From positions 3,162,001 through 3,226,000 of the forward strand of contig OY781921.1 of assembly GCA_963677245.1 (NCBI GenBank): a stretch of DNA of 64,000 bases. Direction: 5' to 3'. This DNA is from Saccharicrinis sp963677245 (lineage in GTDB: Bacteria; Bacteroidota; Bacteroidia; Bacteroidales; Marinilabiliaceae). The notes beneath the pieces are model-generated. The model was given only the letters and a program-made list of their open reading frames with translations. It did not search any database and was not told the DNA's origin. Shown here piece after piece: positions 1 to 10,230 of this stretch. Position 1 is the stretch's first letter. Each line of letters opens with the position of its first letter. Made by a program: the position numbers and the translations under genes.

Positions 1-1337
1 TTGTAAATATTCATTCCATTGGCCTCAGAAGGAGTTACCCTTTTTAATTTGCCACTTCCTTTTAAATCAACACGATATAAAAAACGTTGGGTGCTATTTT
101 CTGGTGAAGCATGAAAATACACTTCTTTAGTAGTTGTCACCAACATTGAAGCTACATCATAATCTCCGGGAGTCAATAGGGTTTTTTCACCGGTTTTAAT
201 ATTGACTTTATAAATATGTCGCCAGCCATCATTTTCTGATAAGCGTAAAAAGCAGGTTTGGTTATCCACCAGTTGCAAATCGTTTTTACCCCAGCTATTA
301 GATGAAGCATCTGGGTATTGAAGATCAACCCAGGTTTTTTCTTCTTCAGTGTAAACTTTTTTAAGACTTTTGGAAGATAAACTATAAAGCCAAACGATAA
401 GCTTGTTTTGATGACGATTTAATTGCTGAACCAGTAACTCATCTTTATTAATCCATTGCATGGCAGGGATGTAGTTTTGGTTGGCTTCGCCTTCCAAAGG
501 AATCCATCGGATTTGATTGTCAGCTAAATTACTAATACCTACTTTACATGCCGAAGGTGTTTGTCCTACCTTAGGATATTGTATAGGAATAGGTTGAGAA
601 TAAACCGAGTCGGTATTGTTAATCATATAAAAAGTGCCGGTATTGGAAGCATCCAGTTGCCAAAGAGCAATGTTGGTTCCATCCGGGCTCCATCTAAATC
701 CATCGCGAACACCAAATTCTTCTTCATACACCCAATCAAAGGTTCCGTTTATCAATCCGTTGCCGCCGTCTCTTGTCAAGGCTGTGATGTTACCTGATTT
801 TAAATCCTCAACATACACATTAAAGTCCTGAACATATGCTACTTTATTCTGATCGTTAGAGAACTTGGCAAACATGAGCGTACTGGCAGGAAAAGATGTT
901 CCTATTTGTTTTAAGCTTTTATTTTTAAAATCATAAATCCAGTAATCGCCTTTAGTATTGGCTCTCCAAACTCTGGATGAGTTAGTAAAGAGTAACAGTT
1001 TAGATTCATCCGGTGAGTAAGTAAAGGATTCTACATAGATAGCCTTTTCTGGACCATTGGGAATCAACCATTCGTTTTTTATAATAATATTTCTTTTAGA
1101 AGAAGCGGTCTCGTATCGGACCAATTCCTGTTTGCCATTCTCATCTCTTTCTACCCTTACATAGGCATTACCGCTTTCTATCCATTGCAAAGGTTGCAGG
1201 TAATCCATCCGAAATTCGCCGGAAGCATAAATTCTGTCCAGCGTTAATAAAGAAGAAGACTTTTCTTGTGCATTTAGTAATCCAGGATAAATGGCAATAA
1301 AAAGCAGCCAAATAAATAGTCTGTTGCTCTTATACAT
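1..1337 (-). CDS. S9 family dipeptidyl peptidase IV (5' part; runs off the left edge)
   Basis: The reading frame on the minus strand opens with ATG at 1337 and stays open to the window edge, giving about 445 residues. Residues 1-23 form a signal peptide (MYKSNRLFIWLLFIAIYPG followed by LLNAQ). Blocks such as GDYWIYDF, FDWVYEEEFGVRDGFRWSPDG and IRWIPLEG are typical of the beta-propeller (DPPIV_N) domain of bacterial DPP IV. The catalytic Ser/Asp/His domain would lie to the left of the window. The family removes Xaa-Pro dipeptides from peptides, here in the periplasm or at the cell surface. The start is chosen because it gives a clean signal peptide. Its family is clear; activity cannot be judged without the hydrolase domain. 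Confidence 0.9.
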   Translation of the reverse strand, partial: MYKSNRLFIWLLFIAIYPGLLNAQEKSSSLLTLDRIYASGEFRMDYLQPLQWIESGNAYVRVERDENGKQELVRYETASSKRNIIIKNEWLIPNGPEKAIYVESFTYSPDESKLLLFTNSSRVWRANTKGDYWIYDFKNKSLKQIGTSFPASTLMFAKFSNDQNKVAYVQDFNVYVEDLKSGNITALTRDGGNGLINGTFDWVYEEEFGVRDGFRWSPDGTNIALWQLDASNTGTFYMINNTDSVYSQPIPIQYPKVGQTPSACKVGISNLADNQIRWIPLEGEANQNYIPAMQWINKDELLVQQLNRHQNKLIVWLYSLSSKSLKKVYTEEEKTWVDLQYPDASSNSWGKNDLQLVDNQTCFLRLSENDGWRHIYKVNIKTGEKTLLTPGDYDVASMLVTTTKEVYFHASPENSTQRFLYRVDLKGSGKLKRVTPSEANGMNIY

Positions 1338-1543
1338 TTTATATGATTTTATGTTTTTTATAATTGAATTTTAAGGGTGATAGCAAAAATACTTCATTTA
1401 TTTTGCTTAAATGATGTATAAAATCATAGTGCAGGTTAAATTAGTTGAATTCTTTAAATAATCTATCTAACAATAATTGAGTTAAAATATCGTTAAATCC
1501 GTAACATTATAGTGCTTAAAAAATGGGTTTGATAAAATTTACT

Positions 1544-1551
1544 TATTTTTG
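1544..1551 (+). promoter_or_regulatory. Bacteroidota -7 element (TATTTTTG)
   Basis: TATTTTTG matches the TAnnTTTG -7 consensus and lies 73 bp ahead of the GT117 gene. No TTG is seen at the usual 19-bp spacing, so the assignment is tentative. Confidence 0.35.
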
Positions 1552-1624
1552 GCATCGGAGTTTGCAGAGGTAAGCTTTATAATCGCTAATAAAAAACTGA
1601 CATTCAAAGAATAACCCAATAAAA

Positions 1625-4600
1625 ATGAAAAATCATAAATTACTGAACAACCTCGTCGGATGGATATCTTTTGCCATAGCTGCTGTGGTGTATACCATGA
1701 CACTGGAACCAACAGCCAGCTTTTGGGACTGTGGAGAATTTATTTCAACCTCCTATAAATTATTAGTTGGTCACCCACCGGGAGCACCTGTATTTATGAT
1801 TATCGGGAGATTCTTTTCCCTTTTTGCACCTGATGGAGGTTCTGTTGCTTTTATGATAAATCTGATGAGTGCGCTTTCGAGTGCTTTCACCATCATGTTT
1901 TTATGCTGGACCATTACTCACCTGGGTCGTAAAATATTTATGAAGGAAAAAGGAACCTGGAGATCGTGGGCTGTTATAGGTGCTGGATTTGTGGGTGCAT
2001 TAGCCTATACTTTTTCAGATACTTTCTGGTTTTCTGCTGTTGAGGGAGAGGTTTATGCCATGTCTTCTTTATTTACGGCTGTGGTTTTTTGGGCCATTTT
2101 AAAATGGGAGGATGCAGCTAATGATAAATATGCCAACCGCTGGTTAATATTAATAGCCTATTTAATGGGGCTTTCGATTGGGGTTCACTTATTGAACTTA
2201 TTGGCTATTCCGGCCATTGTATTGGTTTATTATTTCAAGAAATTTGAAGTTAACCGTAATGGTATCTTAAAGGCACTGGGAATTTCTGCTGTATTGTTAG
2301 TCGGTATTTTATATGGTATTATTCCTTACACAGTAAAAGTGGCCAGTTGGTTTGAACTATTGTTTGTAAACTCGTTTGGTGCACCTTATAATACAGGGAT
2401 CGCTGTTTATATTACACTTTTAATTAGTGGTTTAATTTTTGGAATCTGGTATACACAAAAACACCAGAAAGTAATTATGAATACCATTCTGTTGGGTGTT
2501 ACAGTAATTCTTATAGGATACTCTTCGTTTGCCATGATTGTGATTCGTTCGTTTGCGAATCCTACAATGGATCAAAACTCTCCGGAAGATGTATTTTCCA
2601 TGATGGGATATCTTAACCGTGAGCAATATGGTGATCGCCCGTTATTCTTTGGACAGTATTATAATTCACCACTCGACAGGGAAGCATCGAGTGCTAAGGA
2701 AGGTGATCCTGTACGAATTAAAAAAGATGGGAAATATGTAACGGTAGATCATAAACCACATTACGTGTTTAACGATAAAACAACCACTTTTTTCCCAAGA
2801 ATGTATAGCCGAGAAGGGCATCATATTGACAAATATAAATATTGGACTGGAGGAGAAGCTAAAGGAAGCAGGGTTCAAATTCAGGATCCGCAATCGGGAG
2901 AATACCAAACGATTACCCTACCTAGCTTTGGACAAAACATCAGTTTCTTTGTGAATTATCAGGTTTGGTACATGTACATGCGTTACTTCTTATGGAATTT
3001 TGCCGGACGTCAGAATGATATCCAGGGACATGGCGAGTTACATAAAGGAAATTGGATTTGTGGTATTCCGTTTATTGACAATGCCCGTTTAGGCGATCAA
3101 TCAAAATTACCGGATATCTATAAAAACAATCCCGCGCGTAATAAATACTACTTCCTTCCTTTAATATTAGGCTTATTGGGAATGTTCTTTCAGTATAAAT
3201 CCGGCAAGGATGGAAAAGAAGGGTTCTGGATTGTATCCTTGCTTTTCTTCTTAACAGGATTAGCCATTGTACTTTATTTGAATCAGACTCCGATGCAGCC
3301 GCGTGAGCGTGATTATGCCTATGCAGGTTCATTCTATGCTTTTGCCATTTGGATTGGTTTAGGTGTATTAGCCGTGGTTGATGGAATCAGGAAATTTATT
3401 CCAGGAAAGGGAGCTGCTATTGCCGCCACCACAGTTACATTGATTTTAGTTCCTGGTATTATGCTTTCTGAAAACTGGGATGACCATAACAGGGCACATC
3501 GTAATGTGGCACGTGATTTAGCCTTTAATTATTTAGATACTTGTGATGAAAACGCCATCATATTTACCAATGGAGATAATGATACTTTCCCGCTTTGGTA
3601 TGCGCAAGAGGTAGAAGGTTATCGTCCAGATGTAAGAGTTTGTAACTTAAGTTATCTGCAAACAGACTGGTATATTGATCAAATGGGACGTAAAGCCTAT
3701 GATTCTGATCCATTACCATTCTCCCTAACACACGATCAGTATGTAACGGGAACCCGTGATGTAGTGCATTTGTTACCTCGTATTAAAGGAAGAGTAGACT
3801 TAAAAGAAGCCATTAAGTTTTTGGCCAGTGAAAATCCAAAAACAAAAGAAATACCTGGTTACCCGGGAAGAATTGAGCATTTACCTTCTCGTTCATTTAG
3901 CATACCTGCTGATAGCTTAAAGATGATTCAAAAAGGAATCGTGAGTGAAAATGATGCTGATCTTTTAGTTCCTGAAATTCAATTCGATATTAAGAAGGAG
4001 TATATTCTTAAAAACGAATTGATGGTACTGGATATGATTGCGAACGGAAATTGGGATCGTCCTATTTATTTTGCGGTTACTGTAGGCCAGGATAATTATG
4101 CTAATCTTGAAGATTACTTCCAGCTGGAAGGATTTGCATATAAAGTGGTGCCTATTAAAACTAAGTCAACAGATGGGCAATATGGCCGTGTGGCTACTGA
4201 TAAAATGTACGATAAGTTCTTTAATAAATTTAAATGGGGTGGTTTTGATGATCCTCGTGTTTATCTGGATGAAAACCATCAGCGTATGGCCATGAATATC
4301 CGCAATAACATGTCGCGTTTAGCCAATGCCTTATTGGAAGAAGGTAAAAAAGAGAAAGCGGTTAATGTGTTAGATATGGCGTTTACTAAACTACCGGTTG
4401 AAAAAGTGCCTCACAACTATTTCTCAATTTATCTTGCTGAAGGATATTACAAGGCTGAAAATTTGGATAGAGGAGATGAGATCATTGACCAGTTAAGTGA
4501 GCAAACATACCAGGAAATGGCATTTTTCTCAGCACTATCTCCATCTCAACAAAATCAAATTGGTAGCGATTATCAGCGTAGCATTGCTATTTATTCAGAG

Positions 4601-4993
4601 ATTGCGAGTACTGTGCTAGCCTATCAACGAGAAGACTTGAAAGAATCAGTAAGTCGAAGATTAGCCAAGTTACCGATTGGATCATTACCGGAGAATATAC
4701 TTTCTATACTTGGAGCAGAAGGTTTCTATTTGGAAGGTAATCCGGTAATAGGTGATCAGATGCTGGAAAATATGATGATGATAAGTCGTCAAACTATTAA
4801 ATACTATATGAGCTTGCCAATGAGCGAAAAGGGTAGATTGGAATATAATTACCAGCAAAGCAAGATGTTTGAAAATCAAATTCAACAAATATTAGCAAAA
4901 TATAACAGAACGGATTTAATGAAAAAGATGGGTATTCAAAATATGGGTGCCCCGCAGGAAATAATCCAGCAATTGAATTCATTAAATCAATAA
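1625..4993 (+). CDS. DUF2723 / GT117-family membrane protein, long form
   Basis: This 1122-aa multi-pass membrane protein starts with the family signature TASFWDCGEFI...GHPPGAP near residues 30-55. It also carries NREQYGDRPL, NFAGRQND and QTPMQPRERDYAYAGSFYAF. These mark the DUF2723 family, which is related to TMEM260 and listed as glycosyltransferase family 117. These are GT-C-like enzymes thought to move sugar from a lipid donor onto proteins outside the membrane; that role is inferred here. The N-terminal half is membrane-embedded. A large soluble part follows, ending in a helical, TPR-like region from about residue 880. A shorter paralog lies at 12995-15874. The stop overlaps the start of the deacetylase by one base (TAATG), which suggests coupled translation. 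Confidence 0.85.
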   Translation: MKNHKLLNNLVGWISFAIAAVVYTMTLEPTASFWDCGEFISTSYKLLVGHPPGAPVFMIIGRFFSLFAPDGGSVAFMINLMSALSSAFTIMFLCWTITHLGRKIFMKEKGTWRSWAVIGAGFVGALAYTFSDTFWFSAVEGEVYAMSSLFTAVVFWAILKWEDAANDKYANRWLILIAYLMGLSIGVHLLNLLAIPAIVLVYYFKKFEVNRNGILKALGISAVLLVGILYGIIPYTVKVASWFELLFVNSFGAPYNTGIAVYITLLISGLIFGIWYTQKHQKVIMNTILLGVTVILIGYSSFAMIVIRSFANPTMDQNSPEDVFSMMGYLNREQYGDRPLFFGQYYNSPLDREASSAKEGDPVRIKKDGKYVTVDHKPHYVFNDKTTTFFPRMYSREGHHIDKYKYWTGGEAKGSRVQIQDPQSGEYQTITLPSFGQNISFFVNYQVWYMYMRYFLWNFAGRQNDIQGHGELHKGNWICGIPFIDNARLGDQSKLPDIYKNNPARNKYYFLPLILGLLGMFFQYKSGKDGKEGFWIVSLLFFLTGLAIVLYLNQTPMQPRERDYAYAGSFYAFAIWIGLGVLAVVDGIRKFIPGKGAAIAATTVTLILVPGIMLSENWDDHNRAHRNVARDLAFNYLDTCDENAIIFTNGDNDTFPLWYAQEVEGYRPDVRVCNLSYLQTDWYIDQMGRKAYDSDPLPFSLTHDQYVTGTRDVVHLLPRIKGRVDLKEAIKFLASENPKTKEIPGYPGRIEHLPSRSFSIPADSLKMIQKGIVSENDADLLVPEIQFDIKKEYILKNELMVLDMIANGNWDRPIYFAVTVGQDNYANLEDYFQLEGFAYKVVPIKTKSTDGQYGRVATDKMYDKFFNKFKWGGFDDPRVYLDENHQRMAMNIRNNMSRLANALLEEGKKEKAVNVLDMAFTKLPVEKVPHNYFSIYLAEGYYKAENLDRGDEIIDQLSEQTYQEMAFFSALSPSQQNQIGSDYQRSIAIYSEIASTVLAYQREDLKESVSRRLAKLPIGSLPENILSILGAEGFYLEGNPVIGDQMLENMMMISRQTIKYYMSLPMSEKGRLEYNYQQSKMFENQIQQILAKYNRTDLMKKMGIQNMGAPQEIIQQLNSLNQ

Positions 4994-5601
4994 TGGTAAA
5001 GCCTCCTTTTTTTCTCAGGACCTTATTCCCCGGATGTTTATGGCGGAATAAAACAGATAAAAAAGAGGTGTATCTGACTTTTGATGACGGCCCTGTACCT
5101 GAGGTAACACCTTGGGTATTGGATGAAGCCGATAAATGGAATGCCAAACTAACCTTTTTTTGTGTCGGTGAAAACGTTTACCGTTACCCTGAATTGTTTC
5201 AGGAAGTAAAACGCAGAGGGCATCAGGTGGGAAATCATACATACAACCATCTTAAAGCCTGGAAAACAAATGAGGCATCATATTTTGAAAATATTGAAAA
5301 AGCTCAAGATCTGATCGGTTCAACACTTTTCAGACCACCTTACGGACAATGGTATCTCTGGTATACAAAAAAGGCTAAAATGCAATTCAGCCAAGTTGTA
5401 ATGTGGGATATTCTAACGAAGGATTATGACAGAAGATTGTCGGGCGAACAGGTTTTTAATCATGTAAAAAAGCATCTGAGACCAGGTTCGGTTGTGGTAT
5501 TTCACGACTCAGTTAAAGCGAGCGAAAATATGAAATATGCTTTTTCAAAGACTTTGGAATGGATAAATAAAATGGGATACACAACGCGTGTAATACAATA
5601 A
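4993..5601 (+). CDS. polysaccharide deacetylase family protein (NodB homology)
   Basis: The 202-aa protein has the NodB motifs in order: TFDDGP at residues 29-34 (catalytic base and metal Asp31/Asp32), GNHTYNH with metal ligands His82 and His86, RPPYG at 114-118, and VVFHDS near residue 171. The family removes N-acetyl groups from chitin-like sugars or peptidoglycan. No signal peptide is evident, although the N-terminus is hydrophobic (PPFFLRTLFPG). It overlaps the preceding GT117 gene by one base, so it probably shares that mRNA and may act on a related envelope glycan. The substrate cannot be told from sequence. Confidence 0.88.
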   Translation: MVKPPFFLRTLFPGCLWRNKTDKKEVYLTFDDGPVPEVTPWVLDEADKWNAKLTFFCVGENVYRYPELFQEVKRRGHQVGNHTYNHLKAWKTNEASYFENIEKAQDLIGSTLFRPPYGQWYLWYTKKAKMQFSQVVMWDILTKDYDRRLSGEQVFNHVKKHLRPGSVVVFHDSVKASENMKYAFSKTLEWINKMGYTTRVIQ

Positions 5602-5704
5602 AGCAGAAATAAAAAGAGCATTGGATTATTGATTTTTGCCTCGAAGAATAGTAATTTTTCAGGCAGAAAACATATAGACAAAAACTCAACTAACAAACAA
5701 AAAA

Positions 5705-6973
5705 ATGAAGGTACTTTTATTAGGTTCAGGAGGTAGAGAACATGCCTTAGCTTGGAAATTAAACCAAAGCCCAAAATTAACCGAATTAATTATTGCTCCC
5801 GGAAATGCGGGTACTGCTGAGTTAGGAAAAAATGTTGACATTGACCCCAACGATTTTGAAGCAGTTAAAAAAGTGGCTTTGGAGAATGAAATTGATATGT
5901 TGGTTGTGGGACCTGAGGAACCATTGGTTAGAGGAGTAAAAGATTTCTTTTTAAATGATGCTGCCATTGCACATATTCCGGTAATTGGTCCTGGTAAAAG
6001 AGGTGCCAGACTGGAAGGAAGTAAAGAGTTCTCAAAAGACTTTATGTTCCGCTATGGTATTCCAACTGCAAAATATAAAGCTGTAACAAGTAAGAATATA
6101 GAGGAAGGATTGGCTTATTTAGAAAAGATGAGCTCGCCTTATGTACTTAAAGCTGATGGTTTAGCTGCCGGTAAAGGTGTTTTAATTATTAATGATTTAG
6201 AAGAAGCCAAAACAGAACTTAAAAATATGCTTGGTGGTAAATTCGGAGATGCCAGTAGTAAAGTGGTGATTGAAGAGTTTATGGATGGTATTGAGCTCTC
6301 GGTTTTTGTGTTAACGGATGGTTCTGCTTATGTGGTACTTCCTGAAGCAAAAGATTACAAGCGTATTGGTGAAGGGGATACTGGTTTAAACACTGGTGGT
6401 ATGGGTGCTGTAAGTCCGGTTCCATTTGCTGATGAAAAATTCATGAAGAAAGTACACAACCGTATTATTCAACCTACGGTGGCCGGTTTATATGCCGATG
6501 AAATTCCTTACAAAGGATTTATCTTTATTGGCTTGATTAAAATTGGCGACAATCCATATGTTATTGAGTATAATGTAAGAATGGGTGATCCGGAGACTGA
6601 AGTAGTGATGCCTCGTATTAAAAGTGATTTATTAGAGTTACTTATTGCTACTGGAAATAAAGAGCTTAAAAATTGTCAGATAGAATTTGAAGATGACTTT
6701 GCCACCACTGTTATGATGGTTTCCGGTGGCTATCCTGGATCTTATGAAAAAGGCAAAGAGATGACCGGATTTGATAAAGTAACGGATGGGATGGCTTTCC
6801 ATGCAGGAACAAAACTTGATAATGGTAAGGTTGTTACTAATGGAGGTCGTGTGATTGCTTTAAGTGCTACCGGAAAAGATATGAAGGAAGCTTTGGCAAA
6901 ATCATATAAGAATGTAGAAGCCATCGATTTTGAAGGTAAAAACTATCGTACAGATATAGGTTTCGATCTATAG
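5705..6973 (+). CDS. purD: phosphoribosylamine--glycine ligase (GAR synthetase)
   Basis: Full length at 422 aa. It shows the N-terminal GSGGREHALAWK motif (from residue 7), the ATP-grasp segment KADGLAAGKGV near 150, GLNTGGMGAVSPVPF near 225 and NVRMGDPETEVVMPR near 290, all diagnostic of PurD. It catalyses the second step of de novo purine synthesis, joining glycine to 5-phosphoribosylamine with ATP in the cytosol. It stands 103 bp after the deacetylase and 42 bp before the next membrane-protein gene. No other purine genes are close by, as is common in Bacteroidota. Confidence 0.97.
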   Translation: MKVLLLGSGGREHALAWKLNQSPKLTELIIAPGNAGTAELGKNVDIDPNDFEAVKKVALENEIDMLVVGPEEPLVRGVKDFFLNDAAIAHIPVIGPGKRGARLEGSKEFSKDFMFRYGIPTAKYKAVTSKNIEEGLAYLEKMSSPYVLKADGLAAGKGVLIINDLEEAKTELKNMLGGKFGDASSKVVIEEFMDGIELSVFVLTDGSAYVVLPEAKDYKRIGEGDTGLNTGGMGAVSPVPFADEKFMKKVHNRIIQPTVAGLYADEIPYKGFIFIGLIKIGDNPYVIEYNVRMGDPETEVVMPRIKSDLLELLIATGNKELKNCQIEFEDDFATTVMMVSGGYPGSYEKGKEMTGFDKVTDGMAFHAGTKLDNGKVVTNGGRVIALSATGKDMKEALAKSYKNVEAIDFEGKNYRTDIGFDL

Positions 6974-7015
6974 TTTCGATAAAAAGGTTGTGGTTTTTGG
7001 TTTAACAGAGAAAGA

Positions 7016-7996
7016 ATGTTAGTAAAACTAGTACATAACAACAGGATAGGAGCATATACCTTTATGCTCCTTCTTATTATATTGCTCTGGCTAAAACCCA
7101 TTTTATCAGGTGCAGGTGTTGATGTGGACAGTTTTAACGCTGCAATGCCTTTATGGAAACTGTTTTCATTTACAGCCAACATTGCCTGGCTCGGTTTCCT
7201 TTTTAGTGTTATTGCTACCATTTTTATTACTTTGAGCTTAACCCGCTTTAATTCCCGATACGGATTATTAAGTCAGCAAACGGCACTGCCTGGGTTTATA
7301 TACATCTTATTGGTAGGCAGCATATCTCAGGTACAGATTTTTCATCCTGTTTGGGTGGCTACTATTTTTTTAATCGTGGCTCTCGAATACTTGTTTGAAG
7401 CACACCATTACCGCAAAACAATGAAAGAATGCTTTTTAGCTTCTTTCTGGCTTTCAGTTTCCAGTTTATTCAGTTTTAAAGTTATTTTACTTTTTCCACT
7501 GCTCCTAATTGTGATGGGTACTTTAAGAGTGCTTAGTTTTAAATCTTTCCTGGCTGCAATAATTGGTCTGGTTTTACCTTGGTTATTACTCTGGGGTTAT
7601 GCCTTGTCATTGGGTAACATGGCCGACTATTATAACTATCTTTCTTTTTCTATTGACAAATTATTCCATCTTTATAAAGGATATAATGATCTGGTACTGA
7701 TCATTCTCCTAACCGTTGCTTTTATCTATTTAATAGGACTGTTCTCTGTTATTGGATCTTACGGAAGTAAAAAAATATTTACCCGTAAGCAATACCAGGT
7801 TTTTATTTATTGTAGTCTTTACCTGATGGCTTTTATGGTTTTAACAGGAGCTCATTTTCAGTTTTTAACTATTGTTATGGTCCCGGTCGCTATTATTATT
7901 GCCCACTTATTGGATTCAATCCGATCGGTACTATGGAAAAACACCCTTTTTATCCTTTTAATCGCCACCACTTTAATTGGGCAAATTTTCATTTAA
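7016..7996 (+). CDS. multi-pass membrane protein, DUF6427-like
   Basis: This 326-aa protein is almost entirely hydrophobic, with about eight to ten predicted membrane segments (for example ILLWLKPIL, FLLVIVMGTL-type stretches and VALIIAHLL near the C-terminus). It resembles the uncharacterised DUF6427 proteins of Bacteroidota in length, topology and its place after purD; the family name is from memory and not certain. Its stop codon (7994-7996) is followed directly by the ATG of the carbamoyltransferase at 7997, so the two are probably co-translated. This hints at an envelope or secondary-metabolite role, which is inference only. Confidence 0.6.
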   Translation: MLVKLVHNNRIGAYTFMLLLIILLWLKPILSGAGVDVDSFNAAMPLWKLFSFTANIAWLGFLFSVIATIFITLSLTRFNSRYGLLSQQTALPGFIYILLVGSISQVQIFHPVWVATIFLIVALEYLFEAHHYRKTMKECFLASFWLSVSSLFSFKVILLFPLLLIVMGTLRVLSFKSFLAAIIGLVLPWLLLWGYALSLGNMADYYNYLSFSIDKLFHLYKGYNDLVLIILLTVAFIYLIGLFSVIGSYGSKKIFTRKQYQVFIYCSLYLMAFMVLTGAHFQFLTIVMVPVAIIIAHLLDSIRSVLWKNTLFILLIATTLIGQIFI

Positions 7997-9646
7997 ATGG
8001 ATCATTCAAAGCCTACTTTAGCGATTTATGCTGTACAGGATCGCTCAGATAGCGACACGCCTTATTTTGTGCATGATCATGCTATAACGTTGATGGAAAA
8101 AGGCAATGTAATTAAACACCTAACATTTGAGCGTTTAAGCCGATTAAAGCATGATAATAAACTACATCGCTCCTTATATCAGGTTCTCAAGGATGAAAAG
8201 TTATTAAAAGACGATTTCGATCTTGTATTTCCGGATAATGTGGTAGGAAGAGCCATGATATCTTCTTGCGGTAAATTGCGATATGAAGGACCTTTAAATG
8301 AGTTTTTATATCCTCATATAGAAAAAGGAAAATGCTGGTGGTTGGATCATGAACGAAGTGCCTACTCCATCAATCATGAGTTGGCACATATTGGTAGTTG
8401 TTTGCCTTTTTATCAGCAATTTAAAGAAAATAGTTTACTGGTACATTTTGACGGAGGAGGAAGTCTTTCCAATTTTTCTGCCTGGCAGTATAAAGATGGC
8501 AAATTGACAAGCCTTGAGTATCATTGGAACTTAAAATACTTATCTTCTTTCTTTAACGCCAATGCTTTGGTTTTTGGAATTATTGGGGCAAAGTTTAATG
8601 AGCAAAACTCCGTTCCTGGTAAAATGATGGGTTTGGCTGCTTATGGGCAATATTCCAAACCGATGGAAGAGTGGCTTGTGAAAAACGATTATTTTGCCAA
8701 TTGCTGGGGTTCGAAAGCAAAGGTATTTGAATCGATTAAAAAACATTTTGTTTGGAATGAGAATCAGCTCAGCACCCAAGACTGCTTTATGCAGGATGTG
8801 TTGGCCACCTTACAGCATATTTTTATTCGGGAATTAAAAAAAGAACTAAATCGATTACAACAACATACCGGGGCAGCGTATTTATATTACACTGGGGGAT
8901 CGGCTTTAAATATTGTTGCCAACAAGGACATTGTGGATTCCGCCATGTTTAAGGATGTGTTTATTCCTCCTTGTCCTGAAGATAGCGGACTTTCATTGGG
9001 AGCAGCTGCCTTTGTTGAATGGCAAAAACATGGAACTATTGCACGACATTCTCCTTATCTGAATAACTGGGCACTACAAAAAAATGTGCTAATTGATTCC
9101 AAGGAATTAGATAGCATTGCGCAGCAGATTGTAGCCGGAAAAGTGATTGGAATTTGTAATGATTTTGGAGAAATAGGCCCAAGAGCACTAGGAAACAGAA
9201 GTATTATTGCCAGAGCAGATAATAAACAACTTGCAGAAAAAGTGAGCATGGCACATAAAGGTAGGGAGTGGTACAGACCGGTAGCTCCTATTATGATGGA
9301 GGAAAATGCTAAATATTTCACAGGACAGGATCAAATCCATCATCTAGCAGATTATATGTTGATTGATTTACCGGTTCTGTATGATCAGCGCAAACAATTA
9401 GAAGGTGCCGTACATATCGACGGAACGGCACGTATTCAAACCATAAGAAACAAAGAGCAAAATCCATTTATGTATGCTTTGCTTCTGCTCTTACATGAAA
9501 AATACCAAATTAAAGCCCTTATAAATACCTCATTTAATAAAAGAGGAGAACCAATAGTACATTCACATGAAGATGCCATCAAATCAGCTAAAAACATGAG
9601 TTTGGACGGAGTGGTGCTGGATGGGAAATGGCATACTCTTACCTAA
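7997..9646 (+). CDS. carbamoyltransferase (NodU/CmcH/TobZ family)
   Basis: The 549-aa protein carries family landmarks: NHELAHIGS (metal-binding HxxxH type), HFDGGGSLSNFS, PGKMMGLAAYGQ, YTGGSALN, FGEIGPRALGNRSI, REWYRPVAPIM and LINTSFNKRGEPIV. The family has an N-terminal Kae1-like domain that makes carbamoyl-adenylate from carbamoyl phosphate and ATP, and a C-terminal YrdC-like domain that passes the carbamoyl group to a hydroxyl. Known acceptors are sugars, Nod factors and antibiotics; the acceptor here is unknown. It directly abuts the upstream membrane-protein gene. Its last 8 bases overlap the end of the convergent gene at 9639. Confidence 0.88.
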   Translation: MDHSKPTLAIYAVQDRSDSDTPYFVHDHAITLMEKGNVIKHLTFERLSRLKHDNKLHRSLYQVLKDEKLLKDDFDLVFPDNVVGRAMISSCGKLRYEGPLNEFLYPHIEKGKCWWLDHERSAYSINHELAHIGSCLPFYQQFKENSLLVHFDGGGSLSNFSAWQYKDGKLTSLEYHWNLKYLSSFFNANALVFGIIGAKFNEQNSVPGKMMGLAAYGQYSKPMEEWLVKNDYFANCWGSKAKVFESIKKHFVWNENQLSTQDCFMQDVLATLQHIFIRELKKELNRLQQHTGAAYLYYTGGSALNIVANKDIVDSAMFKDVFIPPCPEDSGLSLGAAAFVEWQKHGTIARHSPYLNNWALQKNVLIDSKELDSIAQQIVAGKVIGICNDFGEIGPRALGNRSIIARADNKQLAEKVSMAHKGREWYRPVAPIMMEENAKYFTGQDQIHHLADYMLIDLPVLYDQRKQLEGAVHIDGTARIQTIRNKEQNPFMYALLLLLHEKYQIKALINTSFNKRGEPIVHSHEDAIKSAKNMSLDGVVLDGKWHTLT

Positions 9647-10148
9647 GCTGAATCTTCCAGCCATCCTTTAACTTGTACTTAATTTTATTATCGGGGAAAA
9701 TAAATTTGAGGGAAATACTAGTAACTAATCCTGCACCAAGTGAATAAACAAGTTGTTGTGTAGAATTTAGTTTGTCTTCGTTTTCGCGGATTGCGTAATA
9801 GGTCCCCAACGTTGCTCCTACTGTTAATGCCGTCTTTAATAACTCCGACCCTGCCGATTTCTTTCTAAATCCGGTGATATCATCTAAGCGAATTTCTTTT
9901 ACTTTATCTGGCTTGTTAAATAATCCCGGTTTGCCCAACAATAAGCTGTTATCATTAATGCCAATAATATAATTGCTATGCAGTTCTGTTTGGTTTAAGT
10001 AGCCTTGATACTCCAATACCACAAGACCTCCTTTTCTGAGATGCACTACTTTGTCTTTATCCTTATTAATTAAATACAAGGAAGAATACTGGGCTTTAAG
10101 CGATATACTAAAAGTAAATATGAAGATGAATAAGAAAATATAACGCAT
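9639..10148 (-). CDS. secreted or envelope hypothetical protein
   Basis: I do not recognise this protein. With the ATG at 10148 it has 169 aa and begins with a good signal peptide (MRYIFLFIFIFTFSISLKAQ). An upstream in-frame ATG at 10184 would add 12 residues and spoil the signal, so the inner start is preferred. The mature part is mostly beta-strand and basic (YLINKDKDKVVHLRKGGLVVLEYQG). A short hydrophobic segment with AGLVTSISLKFIFP follows near the end. It overlaps the carbamoyltransferase tail to tail by 8 bp. A terminator at 10184-10210 separates it from the next minus-strand gene. Confidence 0.65.
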   Translation of the reverse strand: MRYIFLFIFIFTFSISLKAQYSSLYLINKDKDKVVHLRKGGLVVLEYQGYLNQTELHSNYIIGINDNSLLLGKPGLFNKPDKVKEIRLDDITGFRKKSAGSELLKTALTVGATLGTYYAIRENEDKLNSTQQLVYSLGAGLVTSISLKFIFPDNKIKYKLKDGWKIQLR

Positions 10149-10183
10149 GGTTTTTATGGCTAAAATAAAGAAATGTACGGGCA

Positions 10184-10210
10184 TAAAAAAACCGGCACTT
10201 AGGCCGGCTT
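10184..10210 (-). terminator. Rho-independent terminator
   Basis: On the minus strand the stem AAGCCGGC / GCCGGTTT (one G-U pair, 6-nt loop) runs into seven T residues. It ends the outer-membrane protein gene at 10231-10737. Confidence 0.8.
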
Positions 10211-10230
10211 ATAAATTTATATTGTCTTCT